DNA of 64,000 bases from Chondrus crispus (lineage: Eukaryota; Rhodophyta; Florideophyceae; Gigartinales; Gigartinaceae). The translations under genes and the position numbers were made by a program. The DNA lies in the NCBI RefSeq assembly GCF_000350225.1, contig NW_005179177.1:1-64000 (forward strand), in the 5' to 3' direction. The notes under the pieces were generated by a model. It worked only from the letters and a program-made list of their open reading frames with translations. It was not told the origin of the DNA and made no database searches. Position 1 is the stretch's first letter. Each line of letters opens with the position of its first letter. Positions 1-9,846 of the stretch are shown piece by piece.

Positions 1-1049
1 CGTTCGATTCGGTACCTACCCCTTCCGATGTCTGGGGTGGTAGAGGCGGACATCATGGCAACCCTACCGGTTACTTCATCAAACGAGCCAGGGACTGAAA
101 TGGCCAAGTCTTGCAGGCTTGGCGGCAAAGACTGAATAAATCGGTCCAGCATTGTATCGTCCGACACCGGCTCGGGAAGGGCTAGCGTAGCCGCCCGCAC
201 TCGGTGCGCAAAATGGTTAAGAGTTTCCCTACCCTCGCGCAATGCCAATTGGTTAAACCTGGTCCTCATTTGGCGCTGATGGCTTCCATTGCACAACCGC
301 TCTTTTGCCAAGCTCCAGAGCTCATCTGCGTCACAGTCAAGGTTTGACGACGCGATACCCTCGAAGATGGAAAGGGCAGTTCCCGTGAAAGCGCAGGCGA
401 GTAGGCGGCGATGGAGTTTGCGCCGCACCGGAAAATCTTGAGTGAGGCGTCTCCACGCCCGCCGTGCTGCGAAGAAATTCTTATCCCCTGCGACTGAGAT
501 GCGTACCGGTTCAAGGGACTTGTCATAAGTCTTAAACGCAGTGCCGGGCTTCAGAAGGTCGCTGCCATCAATGGATACGACGGATAGCCCTCTTGTCGAA
601 GCAGGAGATGTTTCTCCTTGTTCAGCCTTGCCTGGTGGTGGGCGTGCCGACGCCAGTCGCGCCGGAGGCGCTGGCCCTCCCGGTAGTTCCGCAGCCTCCA
701 GAAAGCTTTGCTGGAAACCGCGTACCTTGGCACCTCCTTTGGCCGAACTCGTCTCCACAAGGACTCCCAGATCTCCTACCGCGTCGCCAATGGCCCTTAT
801 CGCCCGGGTATTCTGCTGCAGATTCACGAGGATGGCCTCCATCACTTCCTTCATGGACTGCAGTGGTTCCGATGGGGCGAGACCGCCAGCTCTCAATTCC
901 ATTTTGCGGTAGCCCCCTTCGGCTGTCGGCTCCCTCAGATTTTCCACCTCGTCACTGGTAGTCATTCGAGCAAATTGCTCTTCCATTTCCTCTTGTTTCG
1001 TCGCCATGCTTCCGGGTCCTGTTCCAATTTTCTTCACTGGTGCACTCAT
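1..1049 (-). CDS. retrotransposon Gag protein, 3' end beyond the left edge
   Basis: An open frame of about 349 codons runs from ATG at 1049 to the edge without a stop. An in-frame TGA lies shortly upstream, so this start is well placed. The N-terminal third is acidic and helical (EEMEEQF), followed by a Pro/Ala-rich linker. The second half reads like a Ty3/Gypsy-type gag core: DELWSLAKERLCNG, then FNQLALREGRETLNHFAHRV and LDRFIQSLPPSLQDLA, the usual pattern of a conserved F, 'GE/RE-S/T' and 'FI..L'. Gag proteins of this family assemble the cytoplasmic particle. Its pol and the other LTR should lie left of the window. Its 5' LTR should lie to the right of 1050 but cannot be delimited without a second copy. 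The family call is an inference from motifs. Confidence 0.75.
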   Translation of the reverse strand, partial: MSAPVKKIGTGPGSMATKQEEMEEQFARMTTSDEVENLREPTAEGGYRKMELRAGGLAPSEPLQSMKEVMEAILVNLQQNTRAIRAIGDAVGDLGVLVETSSAKGGAKVRGFQQSFLEAAELPGGPAPPARLASARPPPGKAEQGETSPASTRGLSVVSIDGSDLLKPGTAFKTYDKSLEPVRISVAGDKNFFAARRAWRRLTQDFPVRRKLHRRLLACAFTGTALSIFEGIASSNLDCDADELWSLAKERLCNGSHQRQMRTRFNQLALREGRETLNHFAHRVRAATLALPEPVSDDTMLDRFIQSLPPSLQDLAISVPGSFDEVTGRVAMMSASTTPDIGRGRYRIE

Positions 1050-2353
1050 CGTAAACACGGCCCTTGTTCCTTGTCCCTGTCAACCCAGACCTGAACATCG
1101 AGATGTGGTATTCACTAACAAATTTGTTATGTTGCGGCTAGCCCAAGCCGCATACCTCACCGACCGAGAGCGCAAAAGACCCGCGTGATAACCTCTAGTT
1201 TACCTTTGCGTTTCCACTTGATCCCTCGATACCTACATTTCTTACCAGCGATCTCTATCTTATATTCTTGGTGAATGCCGAGCGGGTCTCGGATCGCATG
1301 CTGTCGGCAGTGTCGGCATGGGATCGATCCCGTTGGGCCGTTGCCGACGACTTTGAAGCCGCCACCCAGGGCCTACCGTTCGCGCTCCCCTGTCGTCCTC
1401 CCGATTCCCTCCTGCGTCCTGCCTCGCCGTTCGCGTAACTGGCTTTCCTCTCGCGCCTGCAGTGCTCCTCACTCCTGCGTCCGACCGCACCCGCGTGTTC
1501 CGAACGTTCTCCTGCAGCCTGCGACCACAGCGCCCATGCGCGCGGCGCTCCTACTTCTAGCCGTCTCTCCCCGCCGCCTCGCTCTCTCCAACGGTCCCGG
1601 TCTCGCCTACACCCGCCGGACGGCTTTCCCGCCCGCCACTGTCGGTCAGCGGCGGGCAGCCAAAAAGTGCGCGCACAGTTTGGGTGATTCGATCCTGGGA
1701 TCTAGGCGCATGTCCACGCAGCTGCCACGTGTGGCGTAGAAACCTGATATCCGACGCGCAACAGTAGTGTAATCTGAAAGCATCAAGACCCGGCTGGGAT
1801 ATGCAAGTAACCTTGCTGTGCTGCGCTGGACCTCGCTGTCAACGTACACACGGGTTACAAGTGTAATACGCCAGCGCACACACTATACGTTGTCCTTGCT
1901 GTAGTTTTAGGGTACTCTCTGCCTAACACGCAGTTTTATTGGTAGTTGTGTATTTCTGCTGAGCTGTATAGGTTTTCACCCGAGCTACTAAGCCACGGTT
2001 TCCTGTACCAGCTTAGATTTTTGAACTCTATAAAAGGTCAACTTGTGGTGGGCTTGGAGGACTAACCTCACCCATTACCAACCGAACATCAACGATTATC
2101 AACGAGAAGTATTTCCTCAGAACGAACTAGCCGATCTAGTGTTCACCTCGGACAGGCTGTCCCCCACGCCCATCGGGGGTACCTTCAGACATCGGCGAGT
2201 CGGTGTCCAATCCGAGTTTCATTTTAAAGGGGTGCTCCCGACGAGCACCTATCAAGCTATCTAGTCAGCTTCACAGTGTAACAGCTGTGAGACGGGGTTT
2301 TTGGCACATTACGCAATCGATTAAAACCCGATTAAGTTCCTGTCTGTCTTTAC

Positions 2354-2465
2354 GTACCTGTGGGCTGGATTGCAAGGTACTAGTTGTCTGTTGAAGTACC
2401 TGTGGGCTAGAGTGCCAGGTACAATTTGTCTCTGTTCAATACATGTGGACTGGAGTGCCAGGTAT
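2354..2465. repeat. three tandem units of about 43 bp, each bounded by GTACCTG/CAGGTAC
   Basis: Units lie at 2354-2380, 2396-2422 and 2440-2465. The first two begin GTACCTGTGGGCT; the third is TACATGTGGACT. They end with (C/A)AGGTA(C/T), so each unit has inverted ends. The spacers also resemble each other (TTGTCTGTTGAA, TTGTCTCTGTTCAA). The array could be protein-binding sites in an LTR or a small minisatellite. Confidence 0.8.
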
Positions 2466-2934
2466 CTGAACGTGCTCTAGCACCGAGTTATTACACTTCT
2501 CGGGTGCGTTGCCTGTGTACCAAGATCTCTTGCTCGACTCGTCGATCCCCCACTAGTCTCTTTGAGGCGGATAACAACGTCGCTCGAAAGAGTGGGTGGA
2601 GTGGCCAGGGCCTGAGGTGGACGGGAAGGATGGCGAGCTAGGCGCAAAAACGCTCTTTTTCCTCACTGTTTTTCTGCTGATTGCTGTTGGCTCGGTAGCA
2701 AGTGGCGAACTGTCCTTAAGTCGCGTTGTTTGGATTGGGTCTTGCCAGTGGTAGTGAAGCTTTAAAACGGTTTCGTGCTACGTTCCCGCAAGAGACCAGT
2801 CTGAGGTTAAAGGCTGTTGCGCAGTTTACTGTATAGCCTCTCTAAGGAAGTCTCGTAAGGACCAGAAAGCTTCTTTGTCTGAGAACGCAGAGAAGGGTAG
2901 CACGCAGAAATCGTATTCTGACCCGGACGGTATC

Positions 2935-3030
2935 CAGGCGTCAGAAGTCGGACCTCAACTACCTGCAGGGGCTGCAGGCGTCGGGAGTCGGACTCCAAAG
3001 AACCTACCTGCAGGCGCCAAGGGTCGGACC
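2935..3030. repeat. imperfect tandem repeat, CAGGCGTC-GTCGGAC unit
   Basis: Three related blocks begin with CAGGCG at 2935, 2975 and 3011 and carry GTCGGACC/GTCGGACT. They are joined by ACCTGCAGG. The minus frame across them translates, but the protein is low complexity and I do not call it a gene. Confidence 0.7.
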
Positions 3031-4065
3031 GGAACAAGTGAACAAGGAAGTCGCTGATCGACTTCAGACTGCCACTGATCTGCCTTCGTCGTCCAACCTG
3101 GTCTTCTCCGTCTTTGACAGAAAAGAAGCAAAATGGCTTCCCAGTAGCAGGCTTCTCCGTCCGATCGGGCCTTGCTCTGCCACGCAGTGGACATGGCGAG
3201 GTGAGTGGGAGGGAGGAGCTGCGGGCAGCAAGAGAGAGATGAAGAATGCAAAGCAGCCGCGGGGGCGAAAAGGGTTTTCGGTCACCAAGTACAAAGCACC
3301 CATAGTAATTGGCTCCCACTGCAATTAAAAACCCCGTGTCCACATGTGCCTGTTGTCATCCGCTACTAAATACAAATCACTACAAGTAGTTGCCCTCCCC
3401 GCAAGTACAAACGCCCGGTGTCCACGTGTGCGATGTGTCAGCGGTTAGGCCGATCATTGTGGTGATTCCTTGATATGGAAGGAATAGACCATTCACGCAA
3501 ATTCTCTCGGACAGCCCAAAGAGCCAAATAACTACTGAGAAGACAACTATTTTTGACGTATCACACATTAATAAATAAATCACACACTAACTGTAAATAT
3601 GGTCGACCGTTTCGACAAGAAACCTGCGAATCGCCAATACGTGGTCAATTGCTGGACTTCGATTGAATTTGAAAGAGCAGCATCTCAACCTGTAACGCCC
3701 AGTTCATTTGATAAAAGACCGGGCCACATCGTAATGACAGAGGTCAACGCCTTTCAAAAATTCAGAACTGGTTCTTCCCGCCCTCATCCCGCCCCCTTCC
3801 GCTCCGCCTTCTACACCTACAGTGTCAAGCCCCCTTCCCCACCTTGCCACTCCAATCCCACACACGCCACTTTTATACCTACACAACTCCACGCCCACTT
3901 CCACACCTTTCCATCCTATCTCCCTGTCCTCCATCGTCTCTGTCCCACTCTGCACTAGTTTCTTTCCATCTGCTCTGCCACTTTTACCCCTCTTGCCCCA
4001 CCCCCGCTTCCTCCGCCGCGTGCCCCTCTCGCCTGCCATTTCCTATCATTATCGCACAGTGCACT

Positions 4066-5346
4066 ATGGCCTGCTTCTCATCTCACGATGCAGCACAAGC
4101 CCTGCAACTCTTCGCCAATGCGTCAATTGATCGCCCTAATGAGCTCGAGGCGTTAGAGGACGAGCGTCCAGAGGACAGTGATGAGGATAATGGGACTGAT
4201 GCGCCAATATTTGACGGTTTCTACGATGAGGGGGGTGCAAAGGCCATTGTGGAGATGACCAACTTCAACCCGGCCCAATTCATCGGCATTTGGGCTGGGT
4301 TTGAGGCGTTGGTCCTTGCAAACTACAACGTCGGTCGTGGGCGCAAATGCGCGCAGAAGCCTAAAGACGTGCTATTCATGGTATTGGCGGTTCTTAAGCA
4401 CGGGGGTACGTGGGATTTTTTGGCGAGGGTGTTTGGGCAGAAAACGTCCGCGTTTGAGCGAATGGTGCTTCGGTTTATACAGCTCTTATCCGAACCTTTA
4501 TATGAGCACTACGTCTCAAACCAGACGAAGAGATGGACCATGAAGGAACTGCAGACAAATGGGCATGTGTTTAAAAATTATCCCATGGCAAGGTACGCCA
4601 CGGATGTGACGTTCCAGCCTGCCTTCAGGCCGTCGGGCAGTGCCGAGGAGAGAAAGCGGTATTAAAGTGGTAAACACAAGTTGTATGGATACAAGGTTGA
4701 AGTCTCAGTTACCCCAAATGGTTTCGCTGTCGGTGTGAGCATGCACGAGCCTGGGTCCGTTTCCGATCTCGTCATTTTCCAGGAAATTCAATGGTTTCAC
4801 CGCGGCACCCAGCGCAAAAGGAGTGATGAAATGGACATTGCGGACAACGGCCCGCTTGCAGAGAGGTACCTGAAGCAGTTGGCAGTGCTAGCTGATAAAG
4901 GCTATCAAGGCGCTGGGGAGTTTTGTAGAATTATTCATCCCAAGCGCAAACCACAAGGCTCGTGTTTGTCTCCCGCGGATGTTTTGACAAACAAGTTTAT
5001 ATCTAGTGACCGCATTTTGGTAGAGAACTATTTCGGACGTTTATGCGGGCTTTGGAATGTGTTAGGATCGAAATGTAACTGGTCCGAGATTAATTATGAC
5101 CCCATATTTCGTCTATGTCTAGTGCTGACGAACTTCCACATACGCTGGAAGCCGCTGCGGGATGACGACATGCAGTTATACCATCAGCTTACAAGCAGGT
5201 GGTATCACATTGGGAATTCTCAACTCGAACGACGCCGAAGGATACAGAAGCGCTATCGTCAGAGACGGGCGGACTTCGTGCAACGCCAATTTCGTGCAGA
5301 GGGGGTGAGGGAGCTGTTTGGGAGACAGCCAAGCGAAAGTATGTAG
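4066..5346 (+). pseudogene. PIF/Harbinger-like DDE transposase (DDE_Tnp_4 type) with one in-frame TAA
   Basis: The frame runs from ATG at 4066 to TAG at 5346 and is broken only by TAA at 4663-4665. Both halves are in the same frame and together give about 425 residues, the normal size of this family. A first catalytic Asp is in YATDVTFQP (near 4602), the second in LADKGYQG (near 4893) and the Glu in VENYFGRL (near 5023). The segment SGKHKLYGYKVEV after the stop is the usual 'GKHK.YG.K' block that follows the first Asp, so the stop sits in the catalytic core. The transposase would cut and paste its own element. I could not find terminal inverted repeats. A functional element would need stop suppression or a base error; a dead copy is more likely. 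Confidence 0.8.
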
Positions 5347-5602
5347 GGACAGCAGAAAGATACTGTACTATCGTAAAATTATCATTTTTGCTCTCGATTT
5401 TTATGCATTGCTGTATAGGACGTTGAGTCGGCTGTTGGAGTCCACTACAGCATATTTTAGCTCACCTTCAAAAGGACCGAGTCGTCCTGCAATTGTCACT
5501 GTTCTGTTCTGCGCAAACCCCCTTCATTTGCGTTGGGAGACCTAATGACTCTCTCAACGGCCCGGACAGTCATTCCTCCCTCATGTCGTTGGTCAGCGGC
5601 AC

Positions 5603-5625
5603 CTCCCCTTTTGCTCAGTGGTTAT
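5603..5625. repeat. dispersed 23-bp motif, copy 1
   Basis: CTCCCCTTTTGCTCAGTGG followed by TTAT recurs almost unchanged at 9314-9336 (ATCCCCTTTTGCCCAGTGG, then TTAT). Both copies flank host genes. It faintly resembles a pol III A box, but no tRNA fold could be drawn. Confidence 0.5.
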
Positions 5626-5780
5626 CACAATCATATTGGCGACATCTTCTTGCGCCTTTCGTGCGCGGTCGTGCGTCTCCGTCCTCCGCATCTCCCGCTA
5701 TCCCCTGCACCTTCATACGACATGCCCCAACCTTCCGACATCCGCGCCCAGCCTCAATCCTCCGCTCCCCATCATCCACA

Positions 5781-8081
5781 ATGGGCTGCACTCCCTCCAA
5801 GCCGCGCTCCGAGACCTCCGCGCGCGCGCCCGCGCCCGCGAAGCCCGCGCCGCCGCGCCCCGCCCCGGTCGCAACGCACGAGACCGCCTCCTCCGCCAGC
5901 CTGGTCGCCGGCTCGATGGCCGCCGTCGCCTTCCACGGCCTGCTCAACAGCGATGGCCTGACGCTGTCGCGCCCAGCCACGTCCGCGCTGTCCAAAGTCT
6001 CGCGCGTGCCGCGCGCGTCGTCCTCGCCGCCGCCGCTGCCGCCGCCGGAGCCGCTGACGCGCGTGGTCGGCGTCGCCATGACCATGCCGTACGTCGTCCT
6101 CGTCCCGACCGTCGCGGACGCGCCCGCCGTGCAGCGCCTCGCGGACGACGTCTTCGCCCACGCCCACACCTATCTCAACGCGTGGAACCCGGCCAGCGAG
6201 CTCACGGCCGTCAACTCGCAGAAGCCCGCCAAGCCACGCCCGCTCTCGCCGCACCTCGCCGCCCTGTTCGACGTCGTCGACCGCGCCTTCGACCTCACAG
6301 GCGGCCGCTTCGACCCCACCACTGGCGTCATCTCACGCGCGTACGAGAACTGCATCGCCGACAACGCACGCCCGCCGCTGCCGGCGGAGACGGCTCGGTA
6401 CAAGCACGCCATCGGCTGGCGCAAGCGAATCTCACGCACCGCAGACACCGTCACGCGTGGCAACGCAAACACCATCGTGGATGTCGACGGCATTGCCAAG
6501 GGATTCGTGATTGACTTGCTCGTCGCCGCCCTCGTCAACGCTGGACACCTGAACTGCTACGTGGACTGGGCCGGCGATATCCGCGCGCAGGGCCACCACC
6601 CAGACGGCAGGCCGTGGCGCTCGGCCGTCATGGCCCCGCCGTCGCTGAAGCGCGTATTCGGGCACTGGAAGGACGGAACCATGGACGAGCTGCTGCGCGA
6701 CGACGACGTCGCCTTCTTCGCAGACTTTGCGTTCGACCGCGCAAACGCCGGCAAGCTTGACGGCGCCGCCATCGCCACGTCGGGCGACTACTTTGCCGTG
6801 CAGCGCTACGGCTTCCACCATATCGCACGCGCAGACACGCTATCTGTCATGAAGGCCAACCAGATGTCGGTCGCGTCGGTGTGCGTCGCCGCGTCGACGT
6901 GCGCCATCGCCGATGCTGTCGCCACTGCGTCGATGACGTTTGACCGCCTGCCGCAGGCCGTGGCCTTTCTGCAGCAGCTCGTCGACAGCCACCCGGACAC
7001 CGTGTATGGGTATTGCGCAATGGACCGCGCCGAGGCCACGTGGCCCGACGCACCCGCTAAGAGCCTCTACTCGGCAAACATCTTCAGCCCCGCCCTGCGG
7101 AGCGAGCCCAACTCCACGTCCACGAGCTCCGGCGATGAGAAGGGCCTCTCCGCCGCAGAGCGGCAGCAAGCGGTTGGTGACATTGGGCACCACACGGTGA
7201 CCAACTACTACCGGTGCACGTTTGACGGGGCGGAGATTGAACTGGACAACTTTCGCGGGTGCTCCATGCAGCCGGAGCAGGTGGTCTTATTTGTGACGGA
7301 TGACGAGTTTTTCAAAAGGGCGTCGCTCGTCGCGGAAGACCCCCTCAACCAGGTAAGGGTGGAGCTTCTCGCGCCGCGGCCTTCGACGTCGTCATCATCA
7401 TCATCCTCGTCACTGATGCTGGACGAGCGCAAGACAGGCGTCACGGCCGACTTATCGCTGAAGAACATCTCCGTCGTGGGCGGGTGCACCGTGGTACAGG
7501 CGGTGGTAACGGCGGTGAGCCTAGGCGAGGCGGAATTCGTGCAGGCGATTTACCGAGACACGTACCTTGCCAAGCGCGCGGTGGCACTCGACGTACCGCG
7601 CTCCAAGCTGCCGTTCTACCCACTGGACAAGCAAACCAAAACGTTGCTGCGACAGATGCCGTCGGCGATGTGGGTGGTGTCAACCAGCGCGGCGCACGGG
7701 GAGGATCTGGCGATGACGGCGACGTCCGTCACGGTGCCTGCGGCGGCGCGCGGGATGATATGCTTCAATGTGGGGCACTCGAGCGCGTTCTACGCGGGGC
7801 TCGGCGGGGTCGGGGCGGGCGTGAGGCTGTTCGCGCTTTCGACAAGGCAGAAGGACATTGCCGAGCGGTACGTGACGAGGGCTGCGTTGGGGAAGGAGGA
7901 TAGGACACGGGTGGAGGAAGAGTGCATGGTGGCGGCAAGTTGCACGATTGAGCATACCGAGGATGTGCAGGACCATCACATTGTTTTGACGAAGATTGAC
8001 GGCGTCAAGGTGCCGGAGAAGGACGAGGAGGGGTTGATGCCTTTGGTTTGGCAACACGGAAAGTTGATCACGGAAAGTTGA
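5781..8081 (+). CDS. ApbE-type FAD:protein FMN transferase fused to a C-terminal flavin reductase-like domain
   Basis: The protein has 766 residues from ATG at 5781 and no intron. The frame is open further 5', but this ATG is chosen because it gives MGCTPSKP, a classic N-myristoylation (Gly2) and palmitoylation (Cys3) signal, suggesting membrane attachment. Residues of about 90-400 are ApbE-like: LNAWNPASELTAVNSQ, GGRFDPTTGVI, then VDVDGIAKGFVID (about 230) and AIATSGDY (about 330), which correspond to the flavin- and Mg-binding motifs of enzymes that attach FMN to Thr/Ser of target proteins. A middle part (about 460-560) begins GHHTVTNYYRC and has no clear assignment. Residues of about 610-760 (KTLLRQMPSAMWVVST, MTATSVTVP) match the flavin reductase/FMN-binding split-barrel fold. 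Enzyme activity is inferred from motifs. The gene is markedly richer in GC than the neighbouring transposons. Confidence 0.82.
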   Translation: MGCTPSKPRSETSARAPAPAKPAPPRPAPVATHETASSASLVAGSMAAVAFHGLLNSDGLTLSRPATSALSKVSRVPRASSSPPPLPPPEPLTRVVGVAMTMPYVVLVPTVADAPAVQRLADDVFAHAHTYLNAWNPASELTAVNSQKPAKPRPLSPHLAALFDVVDRAFDLTGGRFDPTTGVISRAYENCIADNARPPLPAETARYKHAIGWRKRISRTADTVTRGNANTIVDVDGIAKGFVIDLLVAALVNAGHLNCYVDWAGDIRAQGHHPDGRPWRSAVMAPPSLKRVFGHWKDGTMDELLRDDDVAFFADFAFDRANAGKLDGAAIATSGDYFAVQRYGFHHIARADTLSVMKANQMSVASVCVAASTCAIADAVATASMTFDRLPQAVAFLQQLVDSHPDTVYGYCAMDRAEATWPDAPAKSLYSANIFSPALRSEPNSTSTSSGDEKGLSAAERQQAVGDIGHHTVTNYYRCTFDGAEIELDNFRGCSMQPEQVVLFVTDDEFFKRASLVAEDPLNQVRVELLAPRPSTSSSSSSSSLMLDERKTGVTADLSLKNISVVGGCTVVQAVVTAVSLGEAEFVQAIYRDTYLAKRAVALDVPRSKLPFYPLDKQTKTLLRQMPSAMWVVSTSAAHGEDLAMTATSVTVPAAARGMICFNVGHSSAFYAGLGGVGAGVRLFALSTRQKDIAERYVTRAALGKEDRTRVEEECMVAASCTIEHTEDVQDHHIVLTKIDGVKVPEKDEEGLMPLVWQHGKLITES

Positions 8082-9355
8082 TCACGTAGCGGTAGGCGCC
8101 GGGTGCTGAGAGTCGGCCCTTGTGCGCTACAGTATTAAATTATATAAACGCTTTTTTAATTGAAACAAGGTCTTGAGCAAAGAAAAATGCAGCAACTCAC
8201 AACTCAGAAATGGCCATTAGACTCGCCCCTCCCGGTGCACCGCCGTTCCCATCGCCGCCCTCTCGTTTCCCCCCCTTTCTATCCCGATCGCCTCCGCCGA
8301 CGACACCCTCATCCTCACTGAAGGGAACGTCATCCAAGCCCTCGACGGTGAACAAAACACACACTCGTTCTCTCGTTCTCCCGCCATTTTTTGTACACGT
8401 ACGGTATGTGAAATGTATTGCAGAAGGGACTTCACTATACATGTATATATCACATTCAGGTTGCAACGTGTTTCTGACTGTCGTACCTCCGGTGAGTGAG
8501 AATGTCCGGCGAGCAAGAATGGCCGCGGCAGGAAACAATGTCGTCTCTGGCCATCCCACCGAGCACAAGGAAGGCACAAGGAAGAGTGCCTGGCCTCGGT
8601 CTACTTGACGGTGTAACCACAAACAAGTGCTGATCGGATAGCCGCGGCGGTATCCTGTACCCCTGTCTTCTTCCTCCCTGTTTCCAACCATCTCTTAAGA
8701 GATTAGATGGTTGGAACAGGGACACTCAACACACTTACACATTAATACACATTAATGTGAGAGTGTCCGTGCACGAGCAGTTGCCCGTGGCCAAACAAGC
8801 CAACACCTCCATTTCACACAACCTCTTCATGCTCCATCATGCTCCCCCCACCACTACCAACAAGCCACAGCCTCCCGACCACCGCCCGTCTTCGACGCTA
8901 CACACGCCGTCAACCTCAACGCTAACACCGTCGTCAACACCGTCGTCAAGGTTTCGTTTCCTGGCGGAAACGAAGTTTCTAATACCTGACAAAGCGAAAA
9001 CCACCGCAAATCCGCCGTGCATATCTTGAACTTCATACTACAACGACTGATATCGCATGTGCCTGTTCCGCCTCCAGTTTTGTTTGCTGGTCTCGCTACG
9101 CGCAGTCTCTACGGACGACACTATTCCCCGCACACTGACGCAACTGCGCGCGACACATAGAAAAGATGTACCGACTACTTTTTTTGCGGAGAGGGGCATC
9201 GAGGCGTCGGGTAATTAGAAACAACATCGAATACATACAAATTTCTCCTGGCACATCATCCCTTACTACATATACCGTGGGTACAACCCCTCCTGTCCTG
9301 TCCTGGCCGGGACATCCCCTTTTGCCCAGTGGTTATTCACACACTCACAATCACA
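8082..9355. other. intergenic region, no gene recognised
   Basis: Overlapping frames of up to 164 codons around 8197-8725 are proline- or serine-rich on both strands and look like composition artefacts. ATTAAATTATATAAACG just after the ApbE stop is a plausible 3' end region. The inverted repeats at 8682-8768 and the dispersed motif at 9314 are the only structured elements seen. Confidence 0.5.
8682..8768. repeat. two adjacent inverted repeats
   Basis: Arms 8682-8693 (TTCCAACCATCT) and 8705-8716 are perfect complements with an 11-nt loop. Directly after, GGACACTC (8720-8727) pairs with GAGTGTCC (8761-8768), enclosing ACATTAAT/ATTAATGT. The pair could form a double hairpin, possibly a terminator-like or MITE-end structure. 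Confidence 0.75.
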
Positions 9356-9826
9356 CTACTGCACGAGCTCGTAAAAGTACAGTTTTGCTTCTACCTGGAT
9401 CGCAATGTGCCGACCTGAAGTAGAACAGAACCAACGACCAAGTCTCGCAACGGTTGCTAGGCGGATTTCGTCATCTCCTGTCTTGTAGAACACTCCATCT
9501 CGTTTTTGCCGACTCCTCAGTTTCCTCTCCAGTTTCCTCTCTAGATCCGCCGCCGTGAGTTTGCCCTCATTCGTATCGATGAACTGGCGCAGATCGCTCT
9601 CTTTGAGATACCCAACATCATCGTATTGCTTTTCGCAGACAGCGCTTTGACTCGTCACGGACAGGATTCGTAACGTTCCTCCATCCACCGTCGCTATTCG
9701 CGACCCGTCCCGGAACCAAGCAATATGCGTTGGAGGTTCACTGTTTCTGTTTGTCCTTAATATCACCCTGTTTCTGTTTGTGCTATACTTTAACATCACC
9801 CCTGTCTCAATATCCCATATCGCAAG
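9356..9826 (-). pseudogene. out-of-frame C-terminal WD40 repeats of the NB-ARC protein
   Basis: This frame continues the upstream gene's WD40 array after its stop at 9847. It reads GIGRELAIWDIETGVMLKYS, then WFRDGSRIATVDGGTLRIL, both typical WD40 blades, and ends at a stop at 9356 after about 150 residues. The junction contains ACGGGCGACGCG. A single missing copy of a 7-bp direct repeat (GGGCGAC) would explain the shift and would match an earlier repeat with the motif LTGDGKRVAFG. It could be a mutation, a sequencing error or an unrecognised splice. Confidence 0.7.
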
Positions 9827-9846
9827 CTCTCTTCCAATTCCAAAGG

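Larger units (their letters stand above)
1050..4065. other. non-coding stretch, probably containing the 5' LTR of the edge element and the leader of the transposase
   Basis: No convincing gene is seen. Frames here are short, overlapping and without recognisable motifs. A TATA-like TCTATAAAAGG lies near 2029. Two small tandem-repeat patches are listed separately. From about 3776 to 4060 the + strand is strongly pyrimidine-rich, as often seen upstream of a start codon. The sequences CCGTGTCCACATGTG (about 3333) and CGGTGTCCACGTGTG (about 3417) are near-direct repeats about 80 bp apart. Confidence 0.5.

Noticed and set aside
1141-1260. possible tRNA (GGTTATCACG D-arm-like string on the minus strand)
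   Set aside because: No acceptor, anticodon or T-arm pairing could be drawn around it.
2807-3343. 178-codon minus frame
   Set aside because: Spans a tandem repeat, no recognisable domain, overlapping frames of equal length on both strands.
5618-6514. 298-codon Arg-rich + frame
   Set aside because: Shadow of the GC-rich ApbE gene in another frame.
8197-8725. overlapping 89-164 codon frames
   Set aside because: Low-complexity proline/serine frames on both strands without homology or context.
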